DNA of 64,000 bases, from the NCBI GenBank assembly GCA_015179125.1, contig WHVA01000033.1:124001-188000 (forward strand). Reading direction: 5' to 3'. The notes below the pieces were generated by a model. That model ran no database searches. It had not been told where the DNA came from and saw nothing but the letters and a program-made list of their open reading frames with translations. This document shows positions 12,273 to 23,760 of the stretch, piece after piece; within the stretch, counting starts at the first letter, position 1, and each line of letters starts with the position of its first letter. The DNA comes from Gautieria morchelliformis. Taxonomy: Eukaryota > Basidiomycota > Agaricomycetes > Gomphales > Gomphaceae. The position numbers and the translations under genes were made by a program.

Positions 12273-12863
12273 GATTTTATTCATTTCCAACTTCACTCCT
12301 TTGTGCATTCTGGTTCCGTGATGATATCTTTAGACCCAAGTTTCTTTGCTGTTGTGTATCTTACCATTGCATGCCTTCGTTTTCAAGCCATATTCATCCT
12401 TTGCCACCAATGTCTTGGAACAACGTGTACGTTACACCAGAAATCTGGATCTCGAAGTTCAACGTTTGGAATAGACGCCGGCGCCAGGCCATGTTTATCC
12501 CTCGGAGGTTTTCAGATTCAACGGATCTCTACGCAAGAAAAACTACGCGTACCTTCCCTTCGAGCGAATTTTACGAGGGTACGACCTCCATCTGCAGACG
12601 ATTATCCCTCATTCCGCTTTTCGACAATCCTAAGTCAACTGTCCTTGGGTCACCGCCTTTGACATCGACGGGACTCTTCCATCACCCTCTCCTTCAGCGG
12701 CCGTTTCAGTTCAAAAATGTAGCACCACTAAATCGCATTATTTGATTTCACTCAGAAATGCTCAAGGTCTTTGACCGGCTCAGTGACATGCTTTGCAGTG
12801 TTATCGATCTCGCCTAACGAGTCCGAAACGCTCATGCCGATCCAACTTGGGTGGAAAATGCCA
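11889..12863 (+). repeat. left copy of ~1 kb island-flanking direct repeat
   Basis: This stretch contains the last 0.38 kb of the chromatin-factor gene, the intergenic spacer and the first 0.37 kb of an OCT1 copy. It matches 45421-46474 in order and orientation, with scattered substitutions and small indels. Shared landmarks are CGATCGAG-CGGCTGGGTGCG at the left border, GGAATAGACGCCGGCGCC in the middle and CTTGGGTGGAAAATGCC at the right border. After 12863 the copies part company. Confidence 0.9.
12491..12863 (+). pseudogene. OCT1 (MIP) 5' fragment, truncated copy
   Basis: Begins ATGTTTATCCC like the intact OCT1 gene at 46054 and retains SLIPLFDNPKSTVLGS and TSTGLFHHPLLQRP. A net 6-base loss scrambles about 30 codons of the presequence region. 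A deletion removes the segment that reads TLSRAQRLVDRIL in the intact copy and brings in a TGA. A TAA follows at the LAELVR position, and homology stops at 12863. It cannot encode a peptidase. Confidence 0.88.
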
Positions 12864-13707
12864 TCCAAGAGCATAAGGCCGGCATAGTTGGCCGTCATCT
12901 GATGATTTTGTACAGGTTAGTGATACTTACTGCCCGGAATCTGTGATCACTAACGAGGATAAGCACCTCATGGAGTGGCTACCTAGGCCAACGGCTCATA
13001 TAGCTAATACGACGCAAATACCCTACATAGCTCTAAACGATACTTTCATTCTGCCAGTCGCGGTCCATTCATTGGCATTATCATAGCCATTAATCTAACT
13101 AATGGGAGCTTAGTGTGAAGAGTCTGATGATCAGGTGGATCTAGTCCTTAATGGTCCGTATCATTTAGTGATTTGAAACCTGTATTCTAACTAGAGGGAG
13201 GGCCGGCGTGTGCCCGGCAGAACCCTTGCTCGCAATAGTATGTAAGAGTGAACACGGCCTCATGACGCAGGCCTCCGAGTCGCAATTGTGTACTGGACAG
13301 ACATGTGTAGACTTGTACACTGTTTCTGTTTCTTCCGTGTGTTGAAGAGGGCCCAACTATTAAGGAACTTTTTGTTGGACTCTGAGGCGTCCCCAAGGTG
13401 GCTGGAGCACTATCATCTCCCAAGGTCTGCTACCACTGTACTCCCTTTCTTCCCAGTAAGGTAATGAATCAGTGTAATATGAACTTCCACGGTGGCACCC
13501 AGCAAGCAGTGTTTGTAGTCTTTTGGCACGATCATTGTGAGCAGGTCGATGACATGTCTGTTTCACAGCATCCTTCACACTATGCTGCTGATCAGCCACA
13601 GTCAGATCAAATAATATTTGCTTCATCTTTGCTGCAAGCATTGTAGTGAGGGACCACGTAACTGCCCACTTTAACATTGCACATGCACCTTTGTTTAGTT
13701 CACTGAG
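12864..13707. other. non-coding spacer at left edge of transposon island
   Basis: No frame with protein-like composition was seen on either strand. The minus-strand frames here (13165-13677) show no recognisable motif. The stretch marks the junction between the duplicated host DNA and the first LTR. Confidence 0.45.
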
Positions 13708-13939
13708 TGTAAGAGAGTTGGCTTAATACTTGTTTTATCACAAGGTCACAGAACTCGACCAATTAGTGGTGATTCTAGTATGACGTAGTGACAGTTACAA
13801 GTAGAGTTAAGCAGGGGAATCCCGGAGGGTTCTCATGCAAGAACTATACAGTGGGTCTGTGAGGACCCACTGGCGCTATGTAAGCTACCAAGTATTATGT
13901 ATTGCCTTGCGGCAATACAGGTAAATATGTGTATTTACA
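13708..13939 (-). repeat. 3' LTR of the minus-strand Ty3 element
   Basis: On the minus strand it begins at TGTAAATAC (plus GTATTTACA, 13931-13939) and is related along its length to the reverse complement of 19516-19729. Shared blocks include ACGTAGTGACAGTT and AACTATACAGTGGGT. The borders are estimates from the inverted-repeat ends. Confidence 0.65.
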
Positions 13940-13961
13940 CCCTCCCCTACTATAGAGAACT

Positions 13962-15012
13962 CTAATCCCTGTAGATCTCGGCATTGAGGTCCTTGTCCTC
14001 GGTGGAGGGTGAGTCGTCCATTGGGACGTCCTTGTATGGAGCCAGCAGGGGCCAGGGGTCCACATGCATTGCATCCGCATGAGCAGATGTGGATGGGCCG
14101 GGTCCGGCTCGGGGCTGATACGGACCTGTTTCAAGAGATGGGTTGATCCCCATCTCCTGGATGAAGGCGGTGTCCGTGGCCAGATCAGGTTGCAGGTATG
14201 GGGGTTGGGATGCGAGCAGCTCCTTATCAAGCTGTTCCGAGGTACACGCGGCTGCTTTCTTGTGGGCATGCTGGGACAGCTTCAGTCCCTGTTTGTGTCG
14301 CTGCTGCCCTGTGCTTGCAGTGGTGTTCGCGACTTCTTTATCCATGATTCATGCCGCCATGGAGGGCAAGCCATGACGTGAGCTCCTTCAGCAGGATCTC
14401 ATGTGTGAGTCTGTTTCCAACTGGGAATGTCCTGGTGACCGAGGCCTGAAGAGTGTGCACTGTGGGAGAAGGAATTCTGATATCGGTCATGAGCTCCTGC
14501 CACTGGCAAGGCGTACCAAACAAGTCACTTAAATACGACTTGAGGGAGGACCTTGGCTTGTCTTTGGGGGCCAAGATCCTTATCCACATCCAGATATTGA
14601 TATCTGTTGTGTTTAGCCCGCCTTCCACATCATTGTGGATGGTGGGAGGGACACCTTCGGCGTTTGACCGCCAGCCATTGAGCACCATGACTATGTCATC
14701 AGGCGTACCATCCAGAATATTTATATAGCTCTGGCGGGGCTTACAGGGGCCCTCCTCTTGGAGGTGCCAGAATGCTGTGTTCATTTCCGGCATGCACTGC
14801 TTGACCAGGGTGTCCTTGGTGCATGCAAGGAGGTCTAGAAACCTCTGCTCAGTTATAGGGCAGACATGGTACCACTCGGCAACCCCAGGGACTGATCTGT
14901 CTAGGGGCTGCGGCAAGCGGCCCATCACGGAGATCCTCTGATCTCCATGTCTCAACGGCTCCCCTTCCTCTGGGTACCGTTGTATAACTCCTGCCCCCGG
15001 TGGCGGTAGCAT
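13962..15012 (-). pseudogene. accessory ORFs downstream of integrase, unknown family
   Basis: Two overlapping minus-strand frames (15012-14338, 224 codons, and 14345-13962, 127 codons) lie between the integrase end and the LTR, where most Ty3 elements have nothing. The first contains WYHVCPITEQRFLDLLACT, NILDGTPDDIVMVLNGW and NIWMWIRILAPKDKPR, and looks like a folded protein. The second is proline- and acid-rich. I recognise no domain. The N-terminal part probably starts further upstream, near 15.2 kb, in another frame. Confidence 0.45.
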
Positions 15013-15873
15013 GACGTGAGGCCCTATGTATTGGGCCTGGGCGGTGGCTAGCGCTTGGTGCAGCCGGTGGTCGTCGACACTGTGTGCCGACGACTCTGCT
15101 AGATACGTGTTCTTGATGCATTCTAGTTCATCCGCCAGTCCGTTCTCTAGGACTGGCAGCGGGAGATGTTTTCTGTGTTTCTGTTTGGAAACACATTCAG
15201 CCCGGTCTGAGTCGTAATCGTCTCAGACTGACATGTCAGACAGCCATCCATCTGGGATGTCAGCATGTGCTGACTCAAACGGCGCTGTCCTGGATGATGC
15301 GTGGGCATCCTTGGCAGGTGCTGTGTGGGGCTCCGTTATCCAGCTGGCAAGAGCCAAGCCTGTCGGGTGGGGCACGGCCCCTGGGGCTAGTGCTTGGGGC
15401 AGCGTCGCCCCTTTATCGCGCGATGGCAGTGGAGCCATCGGGTGGGATGATGGGCTGGCCACAGGCTGAGCCTTTGGCCGTGACAGGGTGGGGCATGTTC
15501 ACCTGGCTCCTTTGAGTTGTTGCAGCGACCTAATGCTGTTTAGGCAAGTTGCAAGGCTTGGCCACGCCTCGAAGCTCTAGTAGGTATCTACGGCCTCGAG
15601 GTCCTTACATGATGACATGGGTTACCATGTCACGTCTCCTAGAGTCCACCTGATTTGGAACTCTAGGTCCTTTGAGTTTATCCATTGGTGGGATAAAATC
15701 TCATCAACGAGCCACTCTTCCTCATCATTCGCTCCAAAGTCATAAAATGACTTTGCTTCCCGGCGAGGGAACAGGTCGCCGTTATTCACTTCATACCATC
15801 ATATGAGGCTGGTATGGAATGTTGGCACGATGCATCAAATTTTTAATTCCTCCAGTAATTCAAGGGTTACCGT

Positions 15874-17016
15874 TTAGGTGTCATTATGGGCTTCATTCAT
15901 GTGATATGGCCTGATATATCGTGGTACTAGTTTCCTGACCCTTCCTTTTGGCAGGGTCAGGTTCTGGGTCGACAGGTATATGCGGTATCCCACTGCATAC
16001 ATGTCCCCTTTGCGACATTTCTTATTTGCATGAAACGTCTGCATCATGCGATGCTCTATGATTGCATCATGTGCTGCCATCAGGTTCCATCAAGCCTGAT
16101 GTGCAAATTTCGTCACTCCCTTGAAGGGAGTGTCCGTAGGCATTGGCAGGCCGATCCGCGGCATATATCCGTGGTTCAGCTTGAAGGGTGCAAACCCTGT
16201 TGTCAAGCTGACATTGCTGTTTAGTGCAACTTCGACCATTGGACACTTGTTGGCCCAGTCCTTTTGATTGTCCTTGACGACTGATCAAAGGACCTGGCCT
16301 ACCGAATGGTTTTCCCATTCGGTCACGCCATCCGTTTGAGGATGGAACATAGTGGACATGAGGAGTTTCGTCCCCATGAGTCGTTGAAGTTCACGCCAGA
16401 ATATGGATGTGGACTTTGAGTCTCAATCTGAGACTATGGAGTCTGGGACTACATGGAGTCTTATGACCTCTCTTATGAATAGCCAGGCTATTCCTTTGGC
16501 CATCACACTCGTCGTCGTTGGGACAAGGTGTATGTGAGATGTGAGTCTATCTATGATTACCATGAGGTAATCACAGTCATTCAATTTGGGCAGTGGGCCC
16601 ATGAAATCGATACCGATAGATTTCCATGGCCTATCGGATATGGGAAGGCTATGTAGCAGTCTGGCAGGCCACTGTGTGCCTGTCTTGGTGGTCTGACACT
16701 TGATGCATGAAGTGCAGAATGCCTCGATGTCCAAGGCCATACTGCACCAGTATGTTCTTCGAACATAGTTCGAAGTCTTCAGTTGACCGTAGTGGCCAAT
16801 TGTCTGGTGGGAATGATCGATTATGATCTCGATCAGCCTCCTTCCCCCTTGAAATACATTCTGAGGGATGGCTATGACATCCCTCTTGAGCTGATTTTTC
16901 ATCCAAATTAGCCCATCCCGGATGCTAAATCTTGGATGCCCATCCAGGTTTTCCATGATCTTCGTGAACATAGGCTCCTTATGGTAGGAGTCATGTAGGA
17001 CCTTTGGCAGGTCCAT
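15874..17016 (-). pseudogene. integrase of minus-strand Ty3 element, with stops
   Basis: The zinc-binding HHCC region (IDHSHQTIGHYGQLKTSNYV ... CTSCIKCQ) is followed by the catalytic core starting IGIDFMGPLP (first Asp). It continues through VPDSIVSD (second Asp region), the block FHPQTDGVTEWENHSVGQVL with the catalytic Glu, and NQKDWANKCPMVEVALN. Two in-frame TGA codons, at 16423-16425 and 16285-16287, sit where the family has arginine (SDR-DSK and QVLR). A C-terminal block (KKCRKGDMYAVGYRIYLST) ends at 15874. The enzyme would be DDE-type but is inactive here. Confidence 0.8.
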
Positions 17017-17028
17017 GTTCTTCTATGC

Positions 17029-18543
17029 TTATGCATAGGGAGGTTCCATCATTGCCTGCTGCAATGACGCGGATGATGGGTTGTGGCGAGGCTCCTTTGT
17101 GGAGCATTCGTTCATGATCGCGCCTTCTATTGTTCGCGGTTCAGTTTTCTCTGCAAGGTGAGTCAATTGCCTCATAGCTGCTGTATGCAGTTCCATGTAT
17201 CGGTCGGTGGGAATTAGCTCACTGTCTGGGTCTAGTCGCACTTCTGCATTGACAAAGATGTGATCCGGGTGCTTGTCATCATCTGTGTCGCTTTCATAGT
17301 AGTGGGATAAACAGTCTGCTACTTTGTTCTCAATGGCGTCAATGTGGACGGTGTTGTAATTGAAGTGGGATAAAAACTCCCACCACCGGACCTGCCTGTC
17401 CAACAGGTTCTTCTGGGTCTCGAAGTACTTGAGACCCTTGTGGTCCGTGACTAGGGTGAACTTTCACCCTAGGAGTTTGTCCTCCATTTTATGAGGGCTT
17501 CAAGCATGGCGATGGTTTCATGCTCGTGTGTTCTGTAGTGTTGCTATGCAACACTGAACTTCTTTGACAAGAAGCCAGCTGGTCAACAGGTTCCCCAATC
17601 TGGTCCCTGGCTGTAGATGGCTCCGACACCAGACTTTGAACCGTCAGTGATGACCCATATCAGGTCCGCGTTCCATGCCTCAATTGGATGCAGGATCGGT
17701 TGGGGCCTTGCAGGCTAATGCCCTTATGCTTTGGAAGCATTTGTCCAGCAAGGCCATCCACTCAAATGGATGGTTGTTGTGCACACATCCCGATAAAGGG
17801 GTGGTGTATGCACTGACATCTGGCATGTAGTGTGCCAGGTATTGGAAGAGGCCAAGGAACCTCTGTACATTGTTGAATGTATGAGGCCTCCTCCATTCAC
17901 GGATGCATTGCATTTTATCACCATCTGCGTGAACTCCTTGGCCATCTATAATATGGCCAAGACACTCCATTCATTCTGAATAGAGATCAACCTTCTTCTT
18001 ACTTAAGAAGAGGTGACTGCTCTATAGTCTGTTGAAGACTATGCGGAGATGTTCCTCGTGCTCTTGTATCGAGTGCAAGAATATAAATATATCGTCCATG
18101 TATAAGAGCTATGCAGTTGCAGAATATTGACGTCATAAGACGTTGAAATGTCGATGGGGCATTGCAATCCCCCATCTGTATCACTTGGCTCCTAAATGTG
18201 CCAATGATTGTCGCAAAGGCTGTCTTTGGGACGTCTTCAGGACGGATACGGATTTGCTCATATGCCTCTGACATATCGAGTTTTGTCCTGTATTTGCAGT
18301 GAATGACATTGCTCCTGATAACATCTTGGGCCGGGAAGGGCGTCACATCCTTCACCATATTCTCATTCTGCTGTCGCAGATCGAAGGCGGTATGTAGAGT
18401 ACCATTTTTCTTTGGTACACACAGCATCGGCACTGCTTGATGTGCCACTGCTGGTATCCACCACTTCGCAGTGGTGTACCATTCTAGCTTTCTGGACAAT
18501 TCCTCATGGAAGTGTTTGGGACACTTGGGAGGATGTTCACATT
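17029..18543 (-). pseudogene. reverse transcriptase / RNase H of minus-strand Ty3 element
   Basis: RT fingers and palm: AVPMLCVPKKNGTLHTAFD, TKLDMSEAYEQIRI and GDCNAPSTFQRLMTSIF, then a decayed catalytic YxDD region near 18080-18100. After a frame change comes the thumb and RNase H part: ECLGHIIDGQGVHADGD, RFLGLFQYLAHYMPD and DRQVRWWEFLSHFNYNT with ENKVADCLSHYY (17403-17290). Several frameshifts mark it as dead. Confidence 0.8.
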
Positions 18544-19103
18544 GACAACAATGTATATTCTTCTAGGATATATTAGATATCTTTTAAAATATCAACCCTA
18601 ACCAAATTCATAATCCATCATTTTGAGCAACTTGTATATTGTGGACATCCTAAATTTTTTTGAATGTTCTGATATTTTAAAAATATGGTTGTATGTGCTA
18701 AAGCATGGTGTGTATTGATATAACAGAGCAATTTCAGAGAGGATGTGGATGACTATATATTAAAAGTATACATGAAACATGTTAGATGTACAATCACAGA
18801 ATATAGAAGCAAGTATGGACAATACCTGTACTATATTATTATATATGGTTGAGAGCTCTGATTAGAAGGTATGTTTAAAATAATATGCATGTATAGTACA
18901 AAGATATGTATCTATTGATGTTTAGACAATGGGGTATACACCCTTTCCTGGGGGAGCAGCAGACTGTGAGAAAGAACTTTGGGGCTAGGATTAAGCATGC
19001 CTTACAGGTGCTGGCAACTGCCTCAATTTTGATATATTTTATGAAATATAGATGAGCTAAGCTATATATACATATATATGACATTTATAAACATCCTCCT
19101 TGT
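18530..19103. mobile_element. AT-rich MITE-like insertion with 10-bp inverted ends
   Basis: An AT-rich block of about 570 bp interrupts the Ty3 pol frame. It starts GGAGGATGTT (18530-18539) and ends AACATCCTCC (about 19092-19101), a perfect inverted pair. On the minus strand the pol reading continues on both sides (PPLWEVNHKI upstream, CPKHFHEELSRKLEW downstream). No coding capacity. A target-site duplication could not be fixed because the ends are palindromic. Confidence 0.6.
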
Positions 19104-19107
19104 GTAG

Positions 19108-19356
19108 TCAATACCGCATGCATTTGTCGGGATCAATGAGATTGATCTTGTGATTCACCTCCCATAAGGGAGGGAGTTCTAATGGGATACCGCCAATGAG
19201 GTTGGCAATCTTGTCCATCCATTCCTCACGCAAGTGAGGGATGTCATCGTCGGTGAGGACGATGGTAATAGTTTGGGCAGCCATCAAGTGCTGTGTGCGT
19301 CTGTTAGGACCCTCAGCACTCGGTGGCTTTTTTCTCTTTTCCAGCACTTTCATCAT
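19108..19356 (-). pseudogene. pol segment just before RT
   Basis: Eighty-two codons ending in LPPLWEVNHKINLIDPDK, which in this Ty3 family is the lead-in to reverse transcriptase. It is separated from the rest of RT by the AT-rich insertion at 18530-19103. Confidence 0.6.
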
Positions 19357-19515
19357 GAGATGACAGCATCTCTCCCTATGCGTGTAGGGAGAGGTTGGGG
19401 ATGAGTCGCGAGACTCATCCTCCTGGCTTCAATTGGCCAGAGTGGGCGTGGGCCCTGAGGTGATTCTACTCACCTTTGGATCTGCACCTCCCTTTGACGA
19501 CTTTTCATCGTTGAA

Positions 19516-19729
19516 TGTAAATACCCTAGGTATCACACATGTATACTAGGTGTTACATAATCCCAGTGGGCCCCTTAGGTACCCACTGTATAGTTTATGC
19601 ATGGGAACTGGTCAGCGGTTCCCATCACATCTTACCCTTAAACTGTCACTACGTAGCATCAGAATACCACACATTGGTCAAGTTTTGCTGTGCTCTTGTG
19701 ACTCAACGCTTAAGATAGACATCTTTACA
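19516..19729 (+). repeat. 5' LTR of the plus-strand Ty3 element
   Basis: Begins TGTAAATACCC and ends ATCTTTACA, giving TGTAAA/TTTACA inverted ends. Related to the reverse complement of 13708-13939. Confidence 0.65.
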
Positions 19730-19867
19730 CCTTTTTGAACTATCCTGTGGTTGATCTCCACGTGGCCAACCGATTGTGGATTCAAAGCAATCTTGAAAAA
19801 GATCGCTACATCGACGATTAAACATCGTTGAGACCCTCCAGTAGACCTTCTACTGTCGGCTGCGAGC

Positions 19868-22635
19868 ATGATGATTCCACGCAGTCGAAGACAGACACGA
19901 GCGATGAGCTCGCAGTCCACACCACTGGCGCAGCCCAGCGACATGACGGCTGACGCTACCCTGGACCAAGAGTCCAGGACGCCAGAAGACGGAGAGATCA
20001 TAGATCTCACTGCCCTTGTCCCCCCAATTGAGGATGAGGAAAATCCCGACCATATCTCGTCGAGCGTGGTTGAGGAAGAGACGACACCGGGCAACAAGCT
20101 GGTGCTGCCCCCCCAATCCCCTCTGCCCAGAGACAAAGGAAAGGGCAGAGCATCAATGTCGAGACGGGCACAAAGCCACGACTCGAACTGCTGCTCATGA
20201 AGTAGAGCGACGACGATCGTCCCCAAAGGGGGACGACAGCAAAAAAGGCGAGCCCCAGACGATGGTCAGGGCTCGGAATACTCGAGCTCAAGTCGCAAGA
20301 GCTCGAGAACTCACGCCGTCGACAACAAGATGGCAGAGGCACTGAACAAGCAGGTGCAGGATGCGCGTGGCACCGGAGCGCACTCACGTGCCACAAACAC
20401 GATCAGCTAGCATCGCAGCTTGACAACATTGCCTCCACCATAATGGCAATCAGCAAGGAACTCCACCAGGTGGAGGAGATCAGGCTGCAGGACGCAGCCA
20501 CGCTAGAGAATGTCCAGACGGCCCTCCGCCCATGTGGGGAACGTGACGCAACTCGTCCAAGCTCGCAACAGTCCACAGCTAATGAACGCGGTCATGACGT
20601 GGAAGACCCATGACGAAAAGAACCGGACAGGCAGCGAATGCCGCCGCCAGCCATCCCGGTCGAACAGGACGTGAGGTTCAGGAATGAACCCCAAGAGCAA
20701 CCGGCTGCCCCAACGGACAGCCGCAAGATGATCCAGCAGATTGTCAGGGAACAGGTCGCTTCAGAGCCTGACTCTGAAACGATGACCGAGAGCCTAGAGC
20801 TCGAAGTCACGCACTGGCAGCGTAAGGAGGCCGCAGCCGCATGCCGCCATATGCGGGCCCTTGAGCTGCCAGTGAAGAACACTGAGGAAGCAGTGGCCCA
20901 AAGCCACACCACTCAGCAGCCCGACGAGCAGCTCACATGAGCCGTGCAGGATGCACGGCAGGCGCGCGCAGCCTACAATAGCAGGCTGTGGATCCGCAAT
21001 GCGGGGCTGACCGGGGACACCAGGCACAAAACACCCCTGGACTTGAGAGCACAAAATGCTCCCGATCCCAAGCCTGACCTGGGCCCGGGGCCCGTCAGGG
21101 CATACAACAGCCTGCCCCGCGCAGTGTCACAGCCACGCGAGCGATCCATGGCCCCAACGGAAGGCCAGGGAATCCTGGATCAGGCTGACGTTGCACCGCT
21201 GGAGCCGTACGACGGGATCACACGGATGATCCGCGTGGCGTTAGCAGACGCTGCGGACACAGACCCAGAGAAGTCTGTGCTAGGGAAAGCCGGCATGAAG
21301 CTGGCTCACCCTGAGCCATATGCCGGGGGATCTGACCTCAAAGAATTTGAGATCTTCGTCGCAGCCATCTTAAGATGGCTGAAAATGAACTGCCTCCTAG
21401 GGCCAACGAGCATAGACATGCAGGTCGGCTACGTGGGCACTCGCCTAACCAGTGAAGCCCAGGAATGGTTCCTTTGAAAGGTAGAACACTTCGATCGCCA
21501 GGTCCACAGCTGGACTCTGGAAACAGTGATGCAGGGCCTTCAAAAAAGGTTCCTGCACACACTGACGTACCATCACACATCGAATAAATTCGATGCGGTC
21601 ATGCAGGGCATGAAGACTGTTCAGGAGATGCTGAACGAGCTCACGAAATACGCAGCACGTATGATACAGCCACCAGATGATTACACGTTCCGGAGACGGT
21701 TCATGTCGGCGCTGCGCGAAACACTGCGCAATGAAGTCCTCAAAAAGGGCTACAATGCCGAGAGCAGCTCTTCGAGACGGCCCGAATGATAGAGGAAGCA
21801 TCCCGATACAATATGGGGATGTGCCGCGCAGAGAGCGCAGCGGCAACGGCAAGTGCTGCCCGGCTTACAGGGAGCAAGCCATTGACACAGACGGGCCTGA
21901 CCAGGCCCAGCCTGTTCTCGAGAAGTGGAGTGGCGCAGCGGCTGCCGCCCCCATGCCCAGCACAAGCTGGATGCCCGTCTGAGGCTAAACAGCCTCAAGC
22001 GTCAGGATCGTCCCAGCGACCGGCCCCACCAGCGAAAGCGTTGGGCCGGCCTAACGATCGACCCAGCGGCAACCAAAGCAGCGCCACGTGCTTGAATGCG
22101 GCCAACCTGGCCACAAGAAAGCGGAGTGCTCCTGGCTTAGGTCCGGTATCAGGACAGCAGCCACGAGGCACGAAGAGGAGACCGATGATCCGGAGACGGA
22201 TCTCGGTCAAAATTCTCTCCATCAAATTGATGAAGAGGGGGAGGGTGATCCCCAACCCAACAACTCTCCGGACAACGGAGACACGCCCGCTGAAGAGTGG
22301 GATCCCGAGCCGTCCCATGGGACGAAGAGGTGGAAGACACCACCTACAGGTCCAGCACAATCAGATTCGCGCCGGAAGATGGCGCCGCCACGAAAGTCAT
22401 GGTGGCACGCACGTCAGTCATGCCAGACAAGGCGGCCTAGCCGGTGTATCACCACCGAAGCAAGCATAGGACGTGGCCAACATGCCCATGCAGTGAGAAC
22501 TGTACCCTGTCGGGGTACTGGGAAATAGATGGCGTAAAAGCCCACTGCCTGCTAGATAGCGGCAGCGAAGGGGTACTGCTATCCCCTGAGTTCACGCAAG
22601 CTACAGGGATAATGACGAGCAGCACAGGTGGGAGG
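19868..22635 (+). pseudogene. gag and protease of plus-strand Ty3 element
   Basis: Gag capsid region: KLAHPEPYAGGSDLKEFEIF, VAAILRWLKMNCLLGP, TRLTSEAQEWFL, then a TGA (21475-21477) where arginine is expected. It continues KVEHFDRQVHSWTLETV and NEVLKKGYNAES. The nucleocapsid zinc knuckle is CLECGQPGHKKAEC-like (near 22088), and the aspartic protease signature is HCLLDSGSEGVLLSPEFTQ (22540-22600). The frame shifts several times. Pol is cut off at 22635. Confidence 0.75.
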
Positions 22636-23760
22636 CAATGAGAGGAGCAGCCTGGGCTGAAAAGAAGTCAAAAAGAGGTCAAAAAAGCGAAAATTACAGG
22701 AAGAAACACCACAGATAGAAGCTGATCCTAATAAATATCAAAACAACATAAATATGATAGCAAGACACACACCAGATGCAGCAATGGCAGACAGGCAAGG
22801 TGGGAGGCACTGAGAGAAACCTGGGCTGAAAAGAAGGCCAAAAGAGAATAAAAAAGCGAAAATTATTGGAAGAAATGACAGATATGATAAGGAAAAAAAC
22901 ACACCAGAGGCAGTAATGATGGCCAAGAAAGGTGGGAGGCAATGAGAGGAGCAACAAAAGCTGAAAAGCAGTCAAGAAGAGGTTAAAAAAGCGAAAATTA
23001 TTGCAAGAAATACCAGGGAGAGAAGCTGATCCTAATAAATATCAAAACAACATAAATATGATGGTAAGAGACACACCAGATGCGGCAATGGCAGATAGGA
23101 AAGGTGGGAGACACTGAGGGGAGGAACATGGGCTGAAAAGAAGGCAAAAAGGGTATAAAAAAGCGAAAATTATTGGAAGAAATGATAGATATGATAGGAA
23201 AAAACACACCAGAGCCAGTAATGACCATCAAGAAAGGTGGGAGGCAATGAGAGGAGCAACATAGGCTGAAAAGGAGTCAAACAGAGATTAAAAAAGCGAA
23301 AATTATAGCAAGAAATAGCAATATTTACCATGGAGAGAAGCTGATTCTAATAAATGTCAAAACAAAACAAATATGATAGCAAGACGTGTGACACACCAGA
23401 TGCAGCAATGGCAGACAGGAAAGGTGGGAGGCACTGAGAGGAGGAACCTGGGGATAAAAAAACGAAAATTATTAGAAGAAATGACAGATATGATAAAGAA
23501 AGAACACACAGGAGGCAGTAGTGATGACCAAGACAGGTGGGAGGCAATGAGAGGAGCAACCTAAGCTGAAAAGAAGTCAAAAAGAGATTAAAAAAGCGAA
23601 AATTATAGCAAGAAATAGCAATATTTACCATGGAGAGAAGCTGATTCTAATAAATATCAAAACATGATAGCAAGACACACACCAGATGCAGCAATATCAG
23701 ACAGGCAAGGTGGGAGGCATTGAGAGAGGGGGCTGAAAAGAAGACAAAAAGAGGATAAAA
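22629..23760. repeat. 303-bp tandem satellite with two half-units
   Basis: The block GTGGGAGGCAATGAGAGG recurs at about 22629, 22931, 23236 and 23539 (period about 303). A variant, GTGGGAGGCACTGAG, lies between (about 22800, 23104, 23425, 23710). Each unit also carries AAAAAAGCGAAAATTAT and ACACACCAGATGCAGCAATG. So each full unit consists of two related halves of about 171 and 131 bp. It is purine-rich on the plus strand, and the minus-strand frames through it are simple-repeat shadows. Confidence 0.85.

Larger units (their letters stand above)
13708..19400 (-). mobile_element. Ty3-type LTR element, 3' half
   Basis: Read on the minus strand from high to low coordinates: a pre-RT segment (19356-19108), reverse transcriptase and RNase H (18543-17029), integrase (17016-about 16090), a downstream block (16080-15874), extra ORFs (15012-13962) and an LTR (13939-13708). 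The gag and 5' LTR that should lie beyond 19.4 kb are absent. Instead an oppositely oriented LTR and gag of the same family begin at 19516. Stops in the coding parts are mainly TGA in place of conserved arginines. Confidence 0.8.
19516..22635 (+). mobile_element. Ty3-type LTR element, 5' half (LTR-gag-protease)
   Basis: Plus-strand half-element of the same family as the minus-strand one to its left: LTR 19516-19729, gag 19868-about 22150 and protease region to 22635. There the satellite block begins and pol is missing. Together with the 3' half at 13.7-19.4 kb it forms a head-to-head pair of broken elements. Confidence 0.75.

Noticed and set aside
22629..23760. CRISPR-like regular repeats
   Set aside because: Units of about 303 bp are contiguous and similar throughout, with no short repeat and unique spacer pattern, and the genome is fungal.
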